Source of the DNA: Bacteroidota bacterium
GTDB taxonomy: Bacteria > Bacteroidota > Bacteroidia > Chitinophagales > Chitinophagaceae
DNA length: 64,000 bases
Direction: 5' to 3'
Assembly (NCBI GenBank): GCA_023386045.1
Contig: JAEWKK010000030.1
Location: 278,271-342,270, forward strand
In this document: positions 25,468 through 34,706 of the stretch, in pieces
How the letters are laid out: each line of letters opens with the position of its first letter
Position numbering within the stretch: the stretch's first letter is position 1
The notes under the pieces: model-generated
The model's input: only the letters and a program-made list of their open reading frames with translations
The model's database searches: none
Told to the model about the DNA's origin: nothing
Program-made: the position numbers and the translations under genes

Positions 25468-26447
25468 TGGCAAAACGCGTGTTGATCACCGGCGGTGCCG
25501 GATTTCTTGGATCGCATCTCTGCGACAGATTTATCCGCGAAGGTTATGAAGTGATTGCAATGGATAACCTCATCACCGGTGATCTGAAAAATATTGAACA
25601 TCTTTTCAAGCTGAAAGAATTTGAATTCTATCACCACGATGTGACCAAATTCATTCATGTTCCTGGTAAGCTGGATTACATCCTTCATTTTGCTTCACCT
25701 GCGAGTCCGATCGATTACCTGAAAATCCCCATTCAAACCCTGAAAGTGGGAGCCATGGGTACACATAACTGCCTGGGTCTTGCTAAAGCTAAAGGTGCAC
25801 GAATACTGGTTGCTTCAACAAGCGAGGTTTATGGCGATCCGCTGGTGCATCCTCAAACAGAAGAATACTGGGGGAATGTGAATCCGGTTGGTCCGCGCGG
25901 TGTGTATGATGAAGCCAAGCGATATCTGGAATCCATCACCATGGCCTATCATAATTTTCATGGACTGGAAACAAGGATCATCCGCATCTTTAATACCTAT
26001 GGTCCCAGAATGAGGTTGAATGATGGAAGGGCCTTACCTGCATTTATCGGACAGGCTTTAAGAGGTGAAGACCTTACTGTTTTTGGTGATGGTTCTCAAA
26101 CCAGGTCGTTCTGCTACGTTGATGACCTGATCGAAGGTATTTACCGCCTGCTCTTAAGCGAGTATGCCATGCCGGTGAACATTGGCAATCCCGATGAGAT
26201 CTCGTTAAAGGATTTTGCTGAAGAAGTTTTGAAGCTCACAGGCAATAAGGTGAAGATCATTTATAAGCCCTTGCCGGCTGATGATCCAAAGCAAAGAAAG
26301 CCTGACATCACCAAGGCAAAAGTGCTTCTCGACTGGGAACCCAAAGTGCACCGCTCGGAAGGATTGGCTAAAACCTATGCCTATTTCCAGTCTTTGCCTT
26401 CGGAAGAATGGTCAAAGCTTCCCAAGGAGTTTGTGAGTAATAAGTAG
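25467..26447 (+). CDS. uxs: UDP-glucuronate decarboxylase (UDP-xylose synthase), SDR family
   Basis: A 326-residue extended SDR. GGAGFLGSHLCDRF (9-22) binds NAD+; Tyr147 and Lys151 (YDEAKRY) are the catalytic pair. The extended pattern GPRGVYDEAKRYLES and the later RIFNTYGPRM fit UXS enzymes, which decarboxylate UDP-glucuronate to UDP-xylose. The start codon overlaps the ugd stop (TAATG), consistent with use of Ugd's product. A UDP-glucuronate epimerase is the main alternative. Confidence 0.9.
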   Translation: MAKRVLITGGAGFLGSHLCDRFIREGYEVIAMDNLITGDLKNIEHLFKLKEFEFYHHDVTKFIHVPGKLDYILHFASPASPIDYLKIPIQTLKVGAMGTHNCLGLAKAKGARILVASTSEVYGDPLVHPQTEEYWGNVNPVGPRGVYDEAKRYLESITMAYHNFHGLETRIIRIFNTYGPRMRLNDGRALPAFIGQALRGEDLTVFGDGSQTRSFCYVDDLIEGIYRLLLSEYAMPVNIGNPDEISLKDFAEEVLKLTGNKVKIIYKPLPADDPKQRKPDITKAKVLLDWEPKVHRSEGLAKTYAYFQSLPSEEWSKLPKEFVSNK

Positions 26448-26463
26448 GAGCGGAGAGTGTAGA

Positions 26464-26620
26464 GGTGCATCAGGCATATGGCTTATGGCATATAGCGTAT
26501 AGCAAATAGCATATGGCAAATAGCAAATGGTAAGAAAAACTACCACCAATAGTCCACTGCCATAAGCCATAAGCCATAAGCCCCAATACTATGAACCATG
26601 AACTATGAACTATTGAACTA
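26464..26620. repeat. Palindromic intergenic repeat element, copy 3
   Basis: About 155 bp between uxs and the TviB-like gene. The arms use the same catatgg/gccata and ccatgaacta units as copies 1 and 2. The core (26529-26562) matches them in reverse orientation: read on the minus strand it contains attggt followed by cttacc. It is shorter and more diverged than the other two. Confidence 0.75.
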
Positions 26621-26669
26621 ATTCCCTCCAGCCTAATATATTTGCACCAATTATCATCAAACAAGTTTC

Positions 26670-27959
26670 ATGTATCAAAACTTAGTGGATAGAAAAGACA
26701 AGCTGGCTGTAATTGGATTGGGTTATGTAGGATTGCCGATAGCGCTGGAATTCGCAAAAAAAATACCGGTGATCGGCTTTGACATCAACGCAGATCGCAT
26801 AGCACTAATGAAGCAGGGTATTGATCCAAGCAATGAATTGACTAAAGAAGCTTTTGAAGGTTGCGATATCTCTTTCACTAATTCCCTGGACGCGCTTCGC
26901 GAAGCCAGGTTTTTTATCGTGGCTGTTCCTACTCCCGTTGATGAACACAATGTTCCTGATCTTACTCCTGTGAAGAAGGCTTCAGAAACTATAGGTAAGG
27001 TGATCAAAAAGGGCGATTACGTTGTTTTTGAATCAACTGTTTACCCGGGTTGCACTGAAGAAGACTGCCTGCCAATCATTGAAAAGATTTCCGGACTGAA
27101 AAACATCACCGATTTCAAGCTGGGTTATTCTCCTGAGAGAATCAATCCGGGTGATAAAAAACATACGCTTTCTTCCATCATCAAGGTAGTTAGCGGTTGT
27201 GATGCAGAAGCACTGGACACCATTGCCAAAGTATATGAGCTGGTGGTGAAGGCAGGAGTTCACAGGGCATCTTCCATCAAGGTGGCGGAAGCTGCAAAGA
27301 TCATTGAAAATACGCAGCGTGACCTCAACATCGCCCTGATGAATGAGCTCTCCATCATCTTCGATAAAATGGATATCAATACCTATGAGGTACTTGAAGC
27401 GGCAGGTACCAAGTGGAATTTCCTGAAATTTTCTCCGGGTCTCGTTGGCGGACATTGCATTGGTGTGGATCCTTATTATCTCACATATAAAGCCAGTGAG
27501 CTGGGTTATAATTCAAGGGTCATTCTTGCTGGTCGATATATCAATGATAACATGTCGCTTTATGTGGCAAGAAAAGTGGTTCGTCATATCATCAGTAATG
27601 TAAGCGATGTAAAATCTGCCAAAGTGCTGATCATGGGTGCTACATTCAAGGAGAACGTGAGTGATATAAGAAATTCAAAAGTGGCAGATGTGGTGAAAGA
27701 ATTGAAAGAATTCTTTCTGAACGTGGATGTGATGGACCCACATGCTGATTCAAAGGAACTGGAGCATGAGTATGGCTTTGGTCTTGCAGAAAAAATGTCT
27801 GATGATTATGATGCAGTTATCGTTACGGTTTGTCATGAACCTTATGCAGTTCTGGATGATCAGTATTTTGCTTCCATCACAAAGCCTCATGCAATGGTGG
27901 CAGATCTGAAAGGAACCTATCGTGGTAAAATCAACAGCAGGCAATACTGGAGTTTTTAA
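26670..27959 (+). CDS. UDP-N-acetylhexosamine C6 dehydrogenase (TviB/WbpA-like)
   Basis: A 429-residue nucleotide-sugar dehydrogenase distinct from Ugd. It has NAD motif VIGLGYVGLPIA (about residues 14-25) and Cys263 in GGHCIGVDPYYL. The GHCIGVDPYYL form is characteristic of the UDP-GlcNAc/GalNAc dehydrogenase branch (TviB, WbpA, WecC) rather than UDP-glucose dehydrogenases. Probable product: a UDP-N-acetylhexosaminuronate for capsule or O-antigen. It follows repeat copy 3 and precedes rmlC by 1 bp. Confidence 0.88.
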   Translation: MYQNLVDRKDKLAVIGLGYVGLPIALEFAKKIPVIGFDINADRIALMKQGIDPSNELTKEAFEGCDISFTNSLDALREARFFIVAVPTPVDEHNVPDLTPVKKASETIGKVIKKGDYVVFESTVYPGCTEEDCLPIIEKISGLKNITDFKLGYSPERINPGDKKHTLSSIIKVVSGCDAEALDTIAKVYELVVKAGVHRASSIKVAEAAKIIENTQRDLNIALMNELSIIFDKMDINTYEVLEAAGTKWNFLKFSPGLVGGHCIGVDPYYLTYKASELGYNSRVILAGRYINDNMSLYVARKVVRHIISNVSDVKSAKVLIMGATFKENVSDIRNSKVADVVKELKEFFLNVDVMDPHADSKELEHEYGFGLAEKMSDDYDAVIVTVCHEPYAVLDDQYFASITKPHAMVADLKGTYRGKINSRQYWSF

Positions 27960-27960
27960 T

Positions 27961-28521
27961 ATGCCGTTCATTCCAACCAACATACCTGATCTCCTCATCT
28001 TTGAACCCAAAGTGTTTGAAGACAGCAGGGGTTATTTCTTTGAAGCCTATAACACACAAAGTTTTGCTGATGAAGGTGTGGACATTCGCTTTGTCCAGGA
28101 CAACCAGTCAAAGTCATCCTATGGTGTGATCAGAGGATTGCACTACCAGCTCAATCCTTATGCGCAAACAAAACTGGTAAGGGTGCTTGAAGGAATCATT
28201 CTTGACGTGGCTGTCGACATTCGTAAGGGTTCTCCCACATTCGGTCAGCATTTCGCCATTGAATTGTCTGCCGAAAATAAAAAACAACTGCTGGTTCCCC
28301 AGGGTTTTGCCCATGGTTTTTCTGTGCTCAGTGAAACAGCCATTGTACTTTACAAATGCGACCAGTTGTACAATAAACAAAGTGAGGCTGGTATTGTTTT
28401 CAATGATCCTACATTGAATATTGACTGGAAGCTACTTGCTAACAAAGCACTGGTATCTGAAAAAGATGCCCTGCTTCCCCGTTTTGAAAACTGCATCAAC
28501 AATTTTGAATTTGCAAAATGA
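27961..28521 (+). CDS. rmlC: dTDP-4-dehydrorhamnose 3,5-epimerase
   Basis: 186 residues from the ATG at 27961, just after the preceding stop. Cupin fold with the RmlC signatures DSRGYFFEAYN, GLHYQ (catalytic His) and VDIRKGSPTFGQ. Epimerises dTDP-4-keto-6-deoxyglucose at C3 and C5 in dTDP-L-rhamnose synthesis. It overlaps rmlD by four bases (ATGA). The first two pathway genes, rmlA and rmlB, are not in the window. Confidence 0.93.
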   Translation: MPFIPTNIPDLLIFEPKVFEDSRGYFFEAYNTQSFADEGVDIRFVQDNQSKSSYGVIRGLHYQLNPYAQTKLVRVLEGIILDVAVDIRKGSPTFGQHFAIELSAENKKQLLVPQGFAHGFSVLSETAIVLYKCDQLYNKQSEAGIVFNDPTLNIDWKLLANKALVSEKDALLPRFENCINNFEFAK

Positions 28522-29387
28522 TTACCGGTAATACAATACTCGTAACCGGCAGCAATGGCCAGCTTGGAAGCGAACTTAAAGAACTGGCTACATCCTATCC
28601 TGGTTATACAATGGTGTTTTTGGGAAGAGAAGATCTTCCCATCAATGATAAAGAACTGGTCAGGAAGATCTGGCAGCAATATCAACCATCCTATCTCATT
28701 AATTGCGCAGCCTATACCGCAGTAGATAAAGCGGAAACTGAAAAAGAAGCAGCAATGGAGATCAATGGAACGGCAGTCGGCGATCTCGCTTCCCTCTGCA
28801 AGGAAACAGGAACAGGGATGATCCATATTTCCACTGACTATGTTTTTAATGGTGAAGCAACTAGTCCCCTGAAAGAAACCGATAAAGTAGATCCTGTAAA
28901 TTTTTATGGTGCATCCAAATTAAAAGGAGAGGAACTGGCCTTGCAAAACAATCCTGAAGCCATCATCATCCGCACTTCCTGGGTCTATTCTTATTATGGT
29001 AAGAACTTCGTGAAGACCATGATGCGACTGATGAATGAAAAGGAAAGTATTGGAGTGGTGAACGACCAGTCAGGCGCTCCAACTTATGCTGCTGACCTGG
29101 CGGAAGCCATCATGCAGATCATTGCTTCTGGCAAATGGGAAACCGGTATCTATCATTACAGCAATCAGGCCGTGATCACCTGGTTTGAATTTGCAGTGGA
29201 GATCAAAGAACAATTACATTCCAATTGCATTGTGAATCCTATCAGCACCAGTCAGTTTCCAACTCCCGCCAAACGTCCGGCTTATTCTGTGATGGATCTT
29301 TCTAAGATTCAAAATACCTATTCCATTAAAATAAAGGACTGGAAAGAAAGCCTTGCCACTTGCATCAATAAGCTGAAGGCTGGTTGA
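28518..29387 (+). CDS. rmlD: dTDP-4-dehydrorhamnose reductase
   Basis: 289-residue SDR. GSNGQLGSELKEL (12-24) binds NAD(P)H; the YGASKLKGE pair (Tyr and Lys) is catalytic. It completes dTDP-L-rhamnose. Its start is coupled to rmlC and its end overlaps argH tail-to-tail by 23 bp, so rmlCD close the polysaccharide set and meet the arginine operon. Confidence 0.93.
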   Translation: MITGNTILVTGSNGQLGSELKELATSYPGYTMVFLGREDLPINDKELVRKIWQQYQPSYLINCAAYTAVDKAETEKEAAMEINGTAVGDLASLCKETGTGMIHISTDYVFNGEATSPLKETDKVDPVNFYGASKLKGEELALQNNPEAIIIRTSWVYSYYGKNFVKTMMRLMNEKESIGVVNDQSGAPTYAADLAEAIMQIIASGKWETGIYHYSNQAVITWFEFAVEIKEQLHSNCIVNPISTSQFPTPAKRPAYSVMDLSKIQNTYSIKIKDWKESLATCINKLKAG

Positions 29388-30681
29388 AATTCTCCATCAC
29401 CTGGCTGAAAAGTTCCCTGATGGCATCATTGCAAAGATTGCCTATGCTTCCTTCATGTGTATGCTGCAATCCTTTGCTGATGTCAAACTGGAAAGCTCCT
29501 GCTTCAATCTGGTTGCCCACCTGCTGATAAGCTTCACGAAAAGGAATTCCTTTGTTCACCAGCTCATTCACAGCTTCCACGCTGAACAGGTATTTATACT
29601 TCTCATTCTGCAATATATTATCCCTGATTTCAATCTGCGAAAGCATAACAAACGCAAGTTGCAGGCAGGCTTTTAGATCTTCAATGGCAGGAAAAAGAAT
29701 TTCTTTTGTCAGCTGCAAATCCCTGTGATAACCTGAAGGCAGGTTATTCAGCAATAAGGTCAGCTCATTAGGAACAGCCTGTATGCGATTGCATTTTGCG
29801 CGTATCAGTTCAAATACATCCGGGTTTTTTTTGTGCGGCATGATGCTGCTACCCGTTGTTAATTCTGAAGGAAAACTGATGAAACCAAAATTCTGGTTCA
29901 GGTAAAGACAGCAATCCATGGCAAGCTTGCTGAGTGTTGCAGCAATGCAGCTAAGTCCCATGGCCACGATCTTTTCAGTTTTACCGCGACTCATCTGCGC
30001 ATAGACAGAATTATAATTCAGAGTATCAAAATGAAGCAACTCTGTTGTCATGGTCCTGTTCAATGGAAATGATGAACCGTAACCTGCACCACTACCCAGT
30101 GGATTTTTATTGACAACCTTATATGCAGCAGACAACATTTCCAGGTCATCCACCAGGCTTTCGGCATAAGCTCCAAACCAAAGTCCAAAAGATGAAGGCA
30201 TGGCAATTTGTAAATGCGTATATCCCGGCAAAAGTTTGTCACTGTATTTTTCACTTTGATCAACTAATAACTGGAACAGAGAATCCACTTCCTTACTCAC
30301 TTCCTTTACCGAGGCTCTCAGGAATAATTTAATGTCTACTGCTACCTGGTCGTTACGACTTCTTCCGCTGTGAATCTTTTTTCCAATCTCACCAATGCGT
30401 TCTGTGAGCATGAATTCAACCTGCGAGTGCACATCCTCCACATCATCCTCAATATGAAAATGCCCTTTTTCAATCTCTGTTTCAATTTCACGTAATACCT
30501 GGACTGCTTTTTCTGCTTCTTCCTTGCTCATCAGGCCTACTTCACCCAGCATGGTCACATGGGCAATAGAGCCCTGTACATCATACCTGGCCAGCACCTG
30601 GTCAAATTCCTTATCACGTCCAACAGTAAATTTTTCTATCAGTTCAGTCACTGATGTATTTTCTTTTTGCCAAAGTTTCAT
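29365..30681 (-). CDS. argH: Argininosuccinate lyase
   Basis: 438 residues of the fumarase/aspartase superfamily. The signature GSSIMPHKKNPDVFE (about residues 272-286) carries the catalytic Ser, and TSVTELIEKFTVGRD opens domain 1. It splits argininosuccinate into arginine and fumarate, the last step of the operon's pathway. Its start overlaps the deacetylase stop (ATGA, 30678-30681). It is the last gene of the arginine operon. Confidence 0.95.
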   Translation of the reverse strand: MKLWQKENTSVTELIEKFTVGRDKEFDQVLARYDVQGSIAHVTMLGEVGLMSKEEAEKAVQVLREIETEIEKGHFHIEDDVEDVHSQVEFMLTERIGEIGKKIHSGRSRNDQVAVDIKLFLRASVKEVSKEVDSLFQLLVDQSEKYSDKLLPGYTHLQIAMPSSFGLWFGAYAESLVDDLEMLSAAYKVVNKNPLGSGAGYGSSFPLNRTMTTELLHFDTLNYNSVYAQMSRGKTEKIVAMGLSCIAATLSKLAMDCCLYLNQNFGFISFPSELTTGSSIMPHKKNPDVFELIRAKCNRIQAVPNELTLLLNNLPSGYHRDLQLTKEILFPAIEDLKACLQLAFVMLSQIEIRDNILQNEKYKYLFSVEAVNELVNKGIPFREAYQQVGNQIEAGAFQFDISKGLQHTHEGSIGNLCNDAIRELFSQVMENFNQPSAY

Positions 30682-31736
30682 GTAAGGAGTTTGTTTAAAA
30701 GTTGGATATAAATGTCAATGCCCTGACTGATCTCATTAGTAAAAATAAATTCATCTGCAGTATGACTTCTTGCAGAATCTCCGGGACCCATCTTGAGGGC
30801 TGGAAAGGGCAACAATGCCTTATCTGAAGAAGTAGGTGAACCATAATAGGTACGTCCTATTGCGCTGCCAGCCTTTACAAGCGGATGGTCCAGAGCAATC
30901 ATGCTGGATTTCAAGCGGTCGCTTCGCATTTTAACACTGGCCTGCAAATTCTCTTTTATTATTTGTAGCACTTCTTCATGTGTATATAGTTCATTTAACC
31001 GCACATCCACCAAATAGCTGCATTGATCGGGTACAACATTATGTGCTTTATTTTCGGTTTGCACTGAAGTGACTGTCATCTTCACCGGGCCAAGAAAATC
31101 AGAAAATTTTTCAAACTGGTAAGTATAGATCCATTCGATATCCATCATGGCCTTGTAAATAGCATTTTCTCCTTCGTTGCGTGCAGCATGGCCAGCCTTC
31201 CCCTTTACCATGCAATCCAAAACCATAAGTCCTCTCTCCGCAACAGCCATCTGCATCAGCGTAGGTTCTCCAACTATGGCGCAATCAATTTCAGGTAATA
31301 AAGGAAGCAAGGCTTCAATTCCGTTCTTTCCGGAAATTTCTTCTTCTGCTGTTGCTGCGATGACCAGGTTATAATTCAGATCTTCCTGTTCATGAAAATG
31401 CAGAAAACAACTGATCAGGCTTACAAGAGCTCCACCAGCATCATTACTGCCAAGTCCATACAGCTTACCTTCTTTTTCTATTGGTAAAAAAGGATCAAGG
31501 CTATAAGATTGATTTGGCTTTACTGTGTCATGATGGGAATTCAATAGGAGGGTAGGCTTGCTATGATCAAAGTGAAGATTCTTTGCCCATACATTATTCA
31601 AATGTTTTTGTACCTGCACACCTTTACTTGTCAGGAAATCACAGATAACGGCTGCAGTGCCATCTTCTTCACGACTGAAAGAAGGTATTGCTATTAATCG
31701 CTTCAATAGCTCTATGGCCTGCTGGTCTCTATCCAT
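30678..31736 (-). CDS. argE: M20-family N-acyl-ornithine/N-acyl-citrulline deacetylase (ArgE-like)
   Basis: About 352 residues of the zinc-dependent M20 family. Metal ligands are visible: His in LLNSHHDTV, the bridging Asp in LGSNDAGGAL, and Glu-Glu in ATAEEEISG. In Bacteroidota pathways that use an acyl-ornithine carbamoyltransferase, this enzyme should release citrulline from N-acyl-citrulline instead of ornithine from acetylornithine. The ATG at 31736 (MDRDQQ) is preferred; another in-frame ATG lies at 31754. Both overlap the end of argB, showing coupling. Confidence 0.88.
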   Translation of the reverse strand: MDRDQQAIELLKRLIAIPSFSREEDGTAAVICDFLTSKGVQVQKHLNNVWAKNLHFDHSKPTLLLNSHHDTVKPNQSYSLDPFLPIEKEGKLYGLGSNDAGGALVSLISCFLHFHEQEDLNYNLVIAATAEEEISGKNGIEALLPLLPEIDCAIVGEPTLMQMAVAERGLMVLDCMVKGKAGHAARNEGENAIYKAMMDIEWIYTYQFEKFSDFLGPVKMTVTSVQTENKAHNVVPDQCSYLVDVRLNELYTHEEVLQIIKENLQASVKMRSDRLKSSMIALDHPLVKAGSAIGRTYYGSPTSSDKALLPFPALKMGPGDSARSHTADEFIFTNEISQGIDIYIQLLNKLLT

Positions 31737-32514
31737 TGCTGATGTGCGTTCCATGTTGACCGGTTAACAATTCATCCATTTCTTCGGCTTTGCCAATGAT
31801 CACCTTTTTTACACCGTGTTGAAGTGCAGCAAATGCATTGTCCAGTTTGGGAATCATCCCGGCAAATATTTTTCCTGTATTCTTCAATTCAAGATAAGAA
31901 GAAGCATCGAGTTGATGGATAACCGTGCTTTCATCATTCAGGTCCAGCATCACACCTTTCTTTTCAAAAGAATAAACCAGCTCCACTTCAAAATCATTAC
32001 TCATAGCCCTGGCGATCTCCTGGGCAATGGTATCTGCATTGGTATTGAGCATCTGTCCCTTACCATCATGCGTTATAGGTGCCATTACTGGAACAAGACC
32101 CTGCTGCAGCATGGATTTTAAAAAGCCGGTATTGACCTGGTCAATATCACCCACAAATCCAAAATCGGTTTGAGGGTTAATTCTTTTGTGCGCCAGGATT
32201 ACATTTCCATCCGCACCTGAGAGCCCAATGGCATTTGTACCTAATGACTGCAATTGGGCAACTATATTTTTATTGATCAGGCCTGCATAAACCATAGTTA
32301 CAACTTTCAGTGTTTCCGCATCAGTGATCCTGCGGCCTTCGGTCATTTGCTGTGGAATATTGAGCTGCGCAGCCATTTGCGTGGCCAGCTTGCCTCCTCC
32401 ATGTACAAGGATCTTTGCTGAGGGAACTGCCGCAAATTTTTTCAGGAAGGTGGAAAGTTTTTCAGGATCATCAATGATCTGACCTCCAATTTTTATGACG
32501 ATCAGTTTATCCAT
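31729..32514 (-). CDS. argB: Acetylglutamate (or succinylglutamate) kinase
   Basis: A 261-residue amino-acid kinase that phosphorylates the side chain of N-acyl-glutamate. The glycine motif KIGGQIIDD and the ATP loop LVHGGGKLA are present. The start is set at MDKLIVIKIGG; a slightly longer in-frame start exists at 32529. It overlaps argF' by 8 bp. Because the adjacent carbamoyltransferase looks succinyl-specific (see findings), the natural acyl group may be succinyl. Confidence 0.92.
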   Translation of the reverse strand: MDKLIVIKIGGQIIDDPEKLSTFLKKFAAVPSAKILVHGGGKLATQMAAQLNIPQQMTEGRRITDAETLKVVTMVYAGLINKNIVAQLQSLGTNAIGLSGADGNVILAHKRINPQTDFGFVGDIDQVNTGFLKSMLQQGLVPVMAPITHDGKGQMLNTNADTIAQEIARAMSNDFEVELVYSFEKKGVMLDLNDESTVIHQLDASSYLELKNTGKIFAGMIPKLDNAFAALQHGVKKVIIGKAEEMDELLTGQHGTHISNG

Positions 32515-33460
32515 GTTGCAGAATTTCACTCAATACCGCCTGTGCTGCCCAAACCCTGTTGGCTGCCTGTTCAGTTACAAGACTGCTTGGACCATCAAGT
32601 ACTTCATCACTCAGTTCAACATTTCTTCTCACAGGAAGACAATGCATTACCCTTGCATGATTGGTCAAAGAAAGCTTTTGATTCGTAAGCATCCATGAAG
32701 GATCAGTACTCAGGATCTTTCCATATTGCTCATAGCTGCTCCAGTTCTTTACATATACAAAATCAGCATCCTTCAATGCTTTATCCTGGTCATGCAAAAT
32801 AGTTGCGCCCTTTGTAAATTTCTCATCGAGCTCATAACCTTCCGGATGTGTAATAATAAATTCCGACTGTCCCCAGGCATTGATCCATTCCGAAAAACTA
32901 TTGGCAACACATTGCGGCAAGGCCTTTACATGAGGAGCCCAACTGAGTACGATCCTTGGATTTCTTTTTTCCTTGAAGTTTTCAGTGATGGTGATTACAT
33001 CGGTAAGACTTTGCAATGGATGCACAGTGGCACTTTCAAGGCTTACCACGGGAACACCTGCATATTTGATGAACTGGTTGATGTAAACTTCTTTATAATC
33101 TTCTTCCCTGTTGGTGAGAGAAGGAAAGGTTCTGATAGCAAGGATGTCAAAATATTTTCCCATCACAGGAGCAGCATCCTTTACATGTTCAACTGTTGTT
33201 CCATTCATGATGGCGCCATCTTCAAATTCAAGCGCCCATCCTTCGCTGCCTACGTTAAATATAATCGCTTCCATGCCCAGGTTCTGCACAGCAATCTGTG
33301 TGCTTAAACGCGTACGCATGCTTGGATTCAGGAACAAACAGCCAATACGTTTATTTGCTCCCATTAATTTATCTCTGAAGGGATCTCCCTTATACAACAA
33401 TGCTTTTTTTACCAAAGCATCGATGTCAGTAACATCATGAACAGAAATAAAATTTTTCAA
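32507..33460 (-). CDS. argF': N-acyl-L-ornithine carbamoyltransferase (argF'), predicted succinyl-ornithine type
   Basis: About 317 residues of the Bacteroidota/Xanthomonas acyl-ornithine transcarbamylase family, not ordinary ArgF. The carbamoyl-phosphate loop is FLNPSMRTRL; HPLQSLTD and HCLPVRRNVE complete the active site. It makes N-acyl-citrulline in the cytoplasm. Start: TTG at 33460 gives MKNFISVHDV, matching family N-termini; a GTG at 33514 would add 18 low-complexity residues. With the TTG start, residue 90 (TTVEHV) is Val. At this column Xanthomonas acetyl-type enzymes have Glu and B. fragilis succinyl-type has Pro90. Confidence 0.9.
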   Translation of the reverse strand: MKNFISVHDVTDIDALVKKALLYKGDPFRDKLMGANKRIGCLFLNPSMRTRLSTQIAVQNLGMEAIIFNVGSEGWALEFEDGAIMNGTTVEHVKDAAPVMGKYFDILAIRTFPSLTNREEDYKEVYINQFIKYAGVPVVSLESATVHPLQSLTDVITITENFKEKRNPRIVLSWAPHVKALPQCVANSFSEWINAWGQSEFIITHPEGYELDEKFTKGATILHDQDKALKDADFVYVKNWSSYEQYGKILSTDPSWMLTNQKLSLTNHARVMHCLPVRRNVELSDEVLDGPSSLVTEQAANRVWAAQAVLSEILQHG

Positions 33461-33535
33461 CTCTTTATTTTTATTTGATGGGCTAAGTACTACTATCAAC
33501 TCCTGTTGTGTCACTCACTTGTACACCTGGTAATT

Positions 33536-34705
33536 CTATTCAGCAACTGAAGAAACTGCAGCGGTCCTCGACATTTCCTGCATTTCGTTTTTCAGCTTCT
33601 TTAGGAACCAGTCGACTTGTTCTTTTGAAATGTTCAATGCAGGCAGAAGGCGCACTACATTAGGCTTGGCCTCTCCTGTAAAAACATGGTGCTTTTGAAG
33701 CAGGTTTTTTCTCAGGTCTTTTTTTGTTTCAGGAACATCAAATCCAATCATCAGTCCCATGCCTCTTATATTTTCAATGCCCTCGATCTTTTGCAGTTCC
33801 GCTATTAGATATTCACCTGTATCCATGGCATGGCTCAAAAGTTTTTCATTTTCCATCACTTCAATCACAGCAAGTGCAGCAGCGCAGGCCAGGTGATTGC
33901 CACCAAAAGTGGTACCCAGCATACCATGTTTGGCCTGAATGCCAGGAGCGATCAGGATACCTCCGATTGGAAATCCATTGCCCATACCTTTTGCCATGGT
34001 ATAGATATCAGCATCGATGCCTGCGTGATCCATGGCAAAGAACTTACCTGTTCTTCCATAACCACACTGCACTTCGTCAGCAATTAATAAAGCTCCATTA
34101 TCATTACACAGGTTCCTGAGAGTTTTCAGGAAATCATTACCCGCTACATTGATGCCGCCAACGCCCTGGATGGTTTCAATAATAACAGCAGCGAGCTGCT
34201 TACCATTTTGAGCGAAGTAAACTTCAAGGGCTTTCTTGTCATTAAAAGGAATGAAATCAATATGCTCTGTTTCATTTACCGGGGCAACAATATTTTTATT
34301 GTCAGTTGCTGCAACAGCCAGTGAAGTGCGTCCGTGAAAAGCCTTGCTAAAGGCAAGGATCTTTTTTCTTCCTGTATGAAAGGATGCCAGCTTCATGGCA
34401 TTCTCATTGGCTTCAGCGCCACTGTTCACCAGGAATAACTGGTAATCTTCCCTGCCACTGATCTTTCCCAGCTTTTCTGCCAGTTCTTTTTGAAGTGGGA
34501 TCTGTATGGAGTTGGAATAAAAAGCGATCTTATGCAACTGGTCTTCGATCCTTTTCACCCAGTGCGGGTGTGTATGACCAATGCTGATCACCGCATGACC
34601 ACCATAAAGGTCAAGGTACTGTGTATCTTTTTCATCCCATACATAAGAACCCAATGCTCTTACAATGTTGATGTCATTAACCGGGTAAACGTCAAATAGT
34701 TTCAT
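33536..34705 (-). CDS. argD: Acyl-ornithine aminotransferase
   Basis: A 389-residue class III PLP aminotransferase that converts N-acyl-glutamate semialdehyde to N-acyl-ornithine. The PLP lysine lies in TMAKGMGNGFPIGG, and LLIADEVQCGYGRTG is the class III signature. Start at ATG 34705 gives the usual MKLFDVYPV. It lies 1 bp after argC and about 75 bp before argF'. Confidence 0.93.
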   Translation of the reverse strand: MKLFDVYPVNDINIVRALGSYVWDEKDTQYLDLYGGHAVISIGHTHPHWVKRIEDQLHKIAFYSNSIQIPLQKELAEKLGKISGREDYQLFLVNSGAEANENAMKLASFHTGRKKILAFSKAFHGRTSLAVAATDNKNIVAPVNETEHIDFIPFNDKKALEVYFAQNGKQLAAVIIETIQGVGGINVAGNDFLKTLRNLCNDNGALLIADEVQCGYGRTGKFFAMDHAGIDADIYTMAKGMGNGFPIGGILIAPGIQAKHGMLGTTFGGNHLACAAALAVIEVMENEKLLSHAMDTGEYLIAELQKIEGIENIRGMGLMIGFDVPETKKDLRKNLLQKHHVFTGEAKPNVVRLLPALNISKEQVDWFLKKLKNEMQEMSRTAAVSSVAE

Positions 34706-34706
34706 C

